A DNA stretch of 64,000 bases from Bradyrhizobium liaoningense (GTDB lineage Bacteria; Pseudomonadota; Alphaproteobacteria; Rhizobiales; Xanthobacteraceae). Shown here in pieces: positions 61,117 through 64,000 of this stretch. The position numbers and the translations under genes were made by a program. Below the pieces are notes generated by a model that was given only the letters and a program-made list of their open reading frames with translations, was not told the origin of the DNA and made no database searches. The stretch is taken from positions 248,001 through 312,000 of the forward strand of contig NZ_JAFCJS010000008.1 of NCBI RefSeq assembly GCF_018130825.1, given 5' to 3'. Numbering within the stretch: position 1 is the first letter of the stretch; each line of letters starts with the position of its first letter.

Positions 61117-61608
61117 ATGGCTGGTGGAATACGCGAACGCTTCGATGACAGACTCGAAGAGAGCCACGACATCAATGTCACGCCGTTCATCGACGTGATA
61201 CTGGTGCTGCTCATCATCTTCATGGTGGCGGCTCCGCTCGCGACAGTCGATATCCATGTCGACTTGCCGGCGTCGACCGCCCAGCCTGTACCGCGTCCCG
61301 ACAGGCCGCTCTATCTGTCCCTGAAGGAAGATCTGACACTCGCTCTCGGCAACGACCCGGTGGCGCGCGAGAGCCTGCAGTCCGCACTGGACGAGGTGAC
61401 GCAAGGCAACAAGGACACGCGCATCTTTGTGCGAGCCGACAGGACGGTCGACTACCAGCATCTCATGGAGGTGATGAATTTGCTGCGGGGAGCCGGCTAT
61501 CTGAAGGTCGCGCTGGTTGGCCTCGAGGTCGCACCGGCACCGGCGAGGTTCGACACCGCCGTTCCCGGAAAAGGTCCGATGTCGCCGCCGGCGACAGGTG
61601 CACCGTGA
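61117..61608 (+). CDS. exbD: ExbD proton-channel component
   Basis: The 163-residue protein has a short cytoplasmic start (SHDINVTPFIDVILVLLIIFMV), where the proton-carrying Asp lies in FIDVILVLL, one span and a periplasmic domain (DIHVDLPAS; KEDLTLALGND; FVRADRTVDYQHLMEVMNLLRGAGYLKVALV in pieces). The start is five bases after exbB and the stop overlaps the tonB GTG. Confidence 0.95.
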   Translation: MAGGIRERFDDRLEESHDINVTPFIDVILVLLIIFMVAAPLATVDIHVDLPASTAQPVPRPDRPLYLSLKEDLTLALGNDPVARESLQSALDEVTQGNKDTRIFVRADRTVDYQHLMEVMNLLRGAGYLKVALVGLEVAPAPARFDTAVPGKGPMSPPATGAP

Positions 61609-62429
61609 ATCGTTCCGGCTGCTTCGTCACGCGCGAGGTGAGGCTTGCCGAGACGGCGCTCTGGGCCTTCGGGGCAGTTTTCACGGTTGTGTTCCATGCA
61701 GGGATCGCATCCTGGCTGCTACGATCCGAGCCGGTCGTTGCCGCCGCCGACGCACCACCGACCGCCGTCCTGATCGAATTGGCCGCGACGCCGCAGGCGG
61801 CGATGACGGAAATGAACGAGCTCACGCCGGCGTTGAGATCCGTCGAGGAGAACGTCGCCCAGTTTGACCAGAAGCAGGAGGAGCCGCCCAGGGACCAGCC
61901 GCCCGAACCGACGGTCGAGCCCGAGCCCGAACCGGTCGAGCCTGTGGTCAGGGAGAAGCCGCCACAGCTGGAGAAGGTCGAGGTTTCGCTTCCGCCGGCT
62001 GCGCCCAAGATGGAAAAGCCGACGCAGAAGCCAAAGCCGCGCAAGGAGCGCGCCGCAACGGAAGCCCAGGCTGCGATCCGCGCGCAGGCGCAAGCGCAGC
62101 AATCGAGCCGCACCGCCGCCGCGCAGACGGCGTCCGGCGCTTCCTCTCTATCGCCGGCCAATTGGCAGTCGCTCCTGATGGGACATCTGGAGCGACACAA
62201 GCGCTACCCATCGGGCGCCCGATCGCGGAGCGAGAGCGGCGTTGCCTATGTGCGCTTCACCATCGATGAGAGAGGCAACGTGCTGTCCGCGAGTCTCGCC
62301 CGCTCGGCAGGTTTCGCCGAGCTTGATCAGGAGGTGCTGGCGCTCGTGCATCGGGCCTCGCCGGTGCCGTCGCCGCCACCCGGCGCCCAGCGAACCATTA
62401 CCGCGCCCGTACGTTTCAGTACGCGATGA
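61605..62429 (+). CDS. tonB: TonB energy transducer (HasB-like)
   Basis: The 274-residue protein starts at GTG 61605, overlapping exbD by four bases. It has an N-terminal span (LWAFGAVFTVVFHAGIASWLL), a proline/glutamate/lysine-rich periplasm-crossing part (EPTVEPEPEPVEPVV and KPKPRK) and a C-terminal TonB domain: HLERHKRYPSGARSRSESGVAYVRF (in pieces) and IDERGNVLSASLARSAGFAELDQEVL. The location behind hasR to exbD suggests a dedicated TonB for this receptor, like HasB in Serratia. Confidence 0.94.
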   Translation: MNRSGCFVTREVRLAETALWAFGAVFTVVFHAGIASWLLRSEPVVAAADAPPTAVLIELAATPQAAMTEMNELTPALRSVEENVAQFDQKQEEPPRDQPPEPTVEPEPEPVEPVVREKPPQLEKVEVSLPPAAPKMEKPTQKPKPRKERAATEAQAAIRAQAQAQQSSRTAAAQTASGASSLSPANWQSLLMGHLERHKRYPSGARSRSESGVAYVRFTIDERGNVLSASLARSAGFAELDQEVLALVHRASPVPSPPPGAQRTITAPVRFSTR

Positions 62430-62500
62430 CGCGCAGTCCCCCATTTTGGTCTTCGGGTTGTAGTTCCAGCTAACACCGCCAAGGTTATCAGTGGCGGGAC

Positions 62501-62887
62501 ATGCGCCTCTACAGGGTCACCACGAGCACGGGCCAGGCGCAGATCAATCTGTCGTCCGCGACCGGTTCGAAGAACGAGATCGACTTCCTCAGCGGCATAA
62601 CCGATCAGAACCTGTGGTTCGAGCAGGCCGGGAATGATCTCAAGATCGATCTGCTTGGGACGAATACCAGCACGACGATCAGCAACTGGTTCGCAGGGAG
62701 TGCAGGTGCGGTGCAGGGGATCACGGCCGGCGGTCTCAAGATCGACAGCCAGATCTCGCAGCTCGTGCAAGCGATGGCGACGTATTCGGCAAGCCATGCG
62801 GGGTTCGACCCGTCAAATCCGACTGTCCAGGCTCTGCCGAACGATACCGCACTCCAAAACGCGGTCACGGCGTCTTGGCATGCGTAA
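62501..62887 (+). pseudogene. C-terminal remnant of a large RTX-type secreted protein
   Basis: A 128-codon frame with no ribosome site reads QAQINLSSATGSKNEIDFLSG, ENLWF-like DQNLWFEQAGNDLKIDLLG, TISNWFAGSAG and LKIDSQISQLVQAMATYSASH, ending ASWHA. I know this block as the end of much larger calcium-binding, type I-secreted proteins in Bradyrhizobium. The frame has a stop just upstream (62471), so the body is gone. It could still be expressed as a stand-alone export signal domain. Confidence 0.65.
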
Positions 62888-63293
62888 GATCGACGACTGA
62901 GCCGTGCCCTTCGGGGCGCGGCTTTCCAAGTCAGAAAGAAGCCGCCGGGTTCGTCACCCTGGCGGCGTCGAAAAGTTCCGAGCTGTTGATCGCCTCCGCA
63001 GCTTCGTGCGTACCGCCGTTACCTTGTTTGCGGCCATGCAGGGTCATTTTAAGTGAGGGGGGATGACTCTGCTGTAACCTCAATCACACATGCTTCACCG
63101 AGCGGAACAGCGAGCCACTCTTAAATCAAGCGCAGTTCGAAGAATCTCGCCGAGGATCTGGATGATCTCGGAGAGCTGGCGCAACCGGCGCAGCGACGAT
63201 CAAGAGAACGAGAGATGTGAGGGATCTCACACGGGGATCTCGGGTCTTGCACTAATCAGAGCTTCGACTCTCTTCGAACCAACGGAGGTTCGC
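62888..63293. other. Gap of about 400 bases, no supported gene
   Basis: A frame open from 63090 to 63506 belongs in its last part to the gene at 63294; the earlier part is not protein-like. A short GC-rich palindrome-like stretch at 62,900-62,970 (GGGCGCGG; CCGCCGGG) follows the RTX remnant and may end transcription of the haem locus. Confidence 0.45.
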
Positions 63294-63506
63294 GTGAAGC
63301 CCCTGATGATCTCTGGCCTGGCCGCGCTGACAGTTTTCGTGGCCGCGACGAATATGCTGCGATCGCATCCGTTACCGGTAGGTCGCACATCGGGGGCGGG
63401 AACGCTTCCGGTGCAGGAGATGCAAAGGGAGGCGCAACAAGGCAGACTGCCGGCTCAAGATTTCGCAGATCGATCTCTCGTGTTTCCAAGGGAAACGCAG
63501 CAGTAG
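63294..63506 (+). CDS. Small exported protein of unknown function
   Basis: GTG 63294 lies five bases after GGAGG (63284-63288), which decides the start. The 70-residue product has an N-terminal hydrophobic segment (LMISGLAALTVFVAATNML) and a hydrophilic tail with LPVQEMQREAQQGRLPAQDFADRSLVF. I recall short Bradyrhizobium proteins that share the LPxQ-D/E-F-x-D-x-SL tail. It is probably exported or anchored. Function unknown. Confidence 0.7.
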   Translation: MKPLMISGLAALTVFVAATNMLRSHPLPVGRTSGAGTLPVQEMQREAQQGRLPAQDFADRSLVFPRETQQ

Positions 63507-63635
63507 AGACAATCCTGCCGTCGCGTCTCAACTGATAGCGATCGAGCTGGACGTCCTGGGCGGCTCGCATGTCCTCGAACAGTCCGCCATGCGGCTGGTC
63601 GGGTCGCGGGTTCCGCAATTGCCGCACGCGCCGTC

Positions 63636-63869
63636 TCAAGGGCTCAGGAAAATCGGGTTGATCCCGTTGGGATCGCCGGGCGGCCCCAGAGATGTAAGCC
63701 GGTAGACGTCGGCTTGAAGGATAACCAGGAGCAGCGCTAACACGACGACGATGTAGATGAGCAGTGGCGATGCGCCCTGCGCGTCGGGATCGCGATGCCG
63801 CGGCGGGTGCGCGAGAGAGTGCCACAACCGCGAGATGAATTGCAGATAGGCTCTCGGGTGCAGTTGCAT
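63636..63869 (-). CDS. Small single-span membrane protein
   Basis: The 77-residue frame starts at ATG 63869, with GAGG seven bases upstream on the minus strand. It has a His/Arg/Pro-rich first half (RLWHSLAHPPRHRDPDAQG), one strong span (SPLLIYIVVVLALLLVILQ) and a tail ADVYRLTSLGPPGDPNGINP. The ribosome site and the clean membrane segment support it. Function unknown. Confidence 0.6.
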   Translation of the reverse strand: MQLHPRAYLQFISRLWHSLAHPPRHRDPDAQGASPLLIYIVVVLALLLVILQADVYRLTSLGPPGDPNGINPIFLSP

Positions 63870-64000
63870 ATTCGGCCTCGATCCATGAGGCGCCGCTGGC
63901 GAGACTGCGACCACGCTGATCGCCATTCAAGGCGCCGCTTGTCGCACCTGGAACCGGATGCGAGCTGCCCTCGTTGAGCTGAATCAAAGGGGGGCGTTTT

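Noticed and set aside
1..64000. CRISPR arrays, rRNA genes, transposases, prophage genes
   Set aside because: No regularly spaced direct repeats, no rRNA-like segment and no transposase or integrase motif were seen on either strand.

Overview
The window reads as chromosomal DNA of a Bradyrhizobium-type alphaproteobacterium. The evidence is high GC with GC-rich third positions, a periplasmic nitrate reductase operon behind a perfect FixK/FNR box, a Caulobacter-style flagellar regulator set (FlbD, SciP), and many intergenic palindromic repeats of the kind scattered through Bradyrhizobium and Rhodopseudomonas genomes. Family names come from reading the proteins; no database search was run.

Left part (1-26,400): the end of purA, a proline-rich membrane-anchored protein, two related small cysteine-rich secreted proteins, small membrane proteins, msrB and a periplasmic msrA, a secreted TPR-caspase protein, a RecD-like helicase, and the complete napEDABC operon (minus strand). 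Then come a luciferase-like monooxygenase, an RlpA-like protein, small secreted proteins, two LuxR-type regulators plus a frameshifted remnant of a third, an AraC-type regulator, an OpgC-like acyltransferase and a cytochrome P450 with an unusual I-helix.

Middle (26,700-45,100): a sulfonate operon (ssuA, a 28-residue peptide, ssuD, ssuC, ssuB, flavin reductase), an M20 peptidase, a GYD protein, and a minus-strand flagellar block (fliF-fliG-fliH-fliN-flbD; separately fliK-flgD) with sciP between the two groups. mnmA, a PmtA-like methyltransferase and an elongator tRNA-Met follow.

Accessory part (45,200-50,000): a more A/T-rich pair encoding a DUF4145 protein and an OLD-like ATPase/TOPRIM nuclease, bordered by degenerate repeat copies, followed by about 1.1 kb of apparently non-coding repetitive DNA. 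This pair is a candidate defence module.

Right part (50,070-62,430): a compact, co-directional haem acquisition locus. In order it encodes an ECF sigma factor, a FecR-type anti-sigma factor, a HasR-like TonB-dependent receptor, a HasA-like haemophore, the type I exporter HasD-HasE, a haem oxygenase, ExbB, ExbD and TonB. It therefore holds sensing, secretion, uptake, energy supply and haem breakdown in one place. Two parts look novel: the receptor carries a second complete porin-type beta-barrel at its C-terminus, and the haemophore is fused to an RTX-type tail and lacks the usual histidine ligands. A leftover RTX C-terminus and two small proteins close the window.
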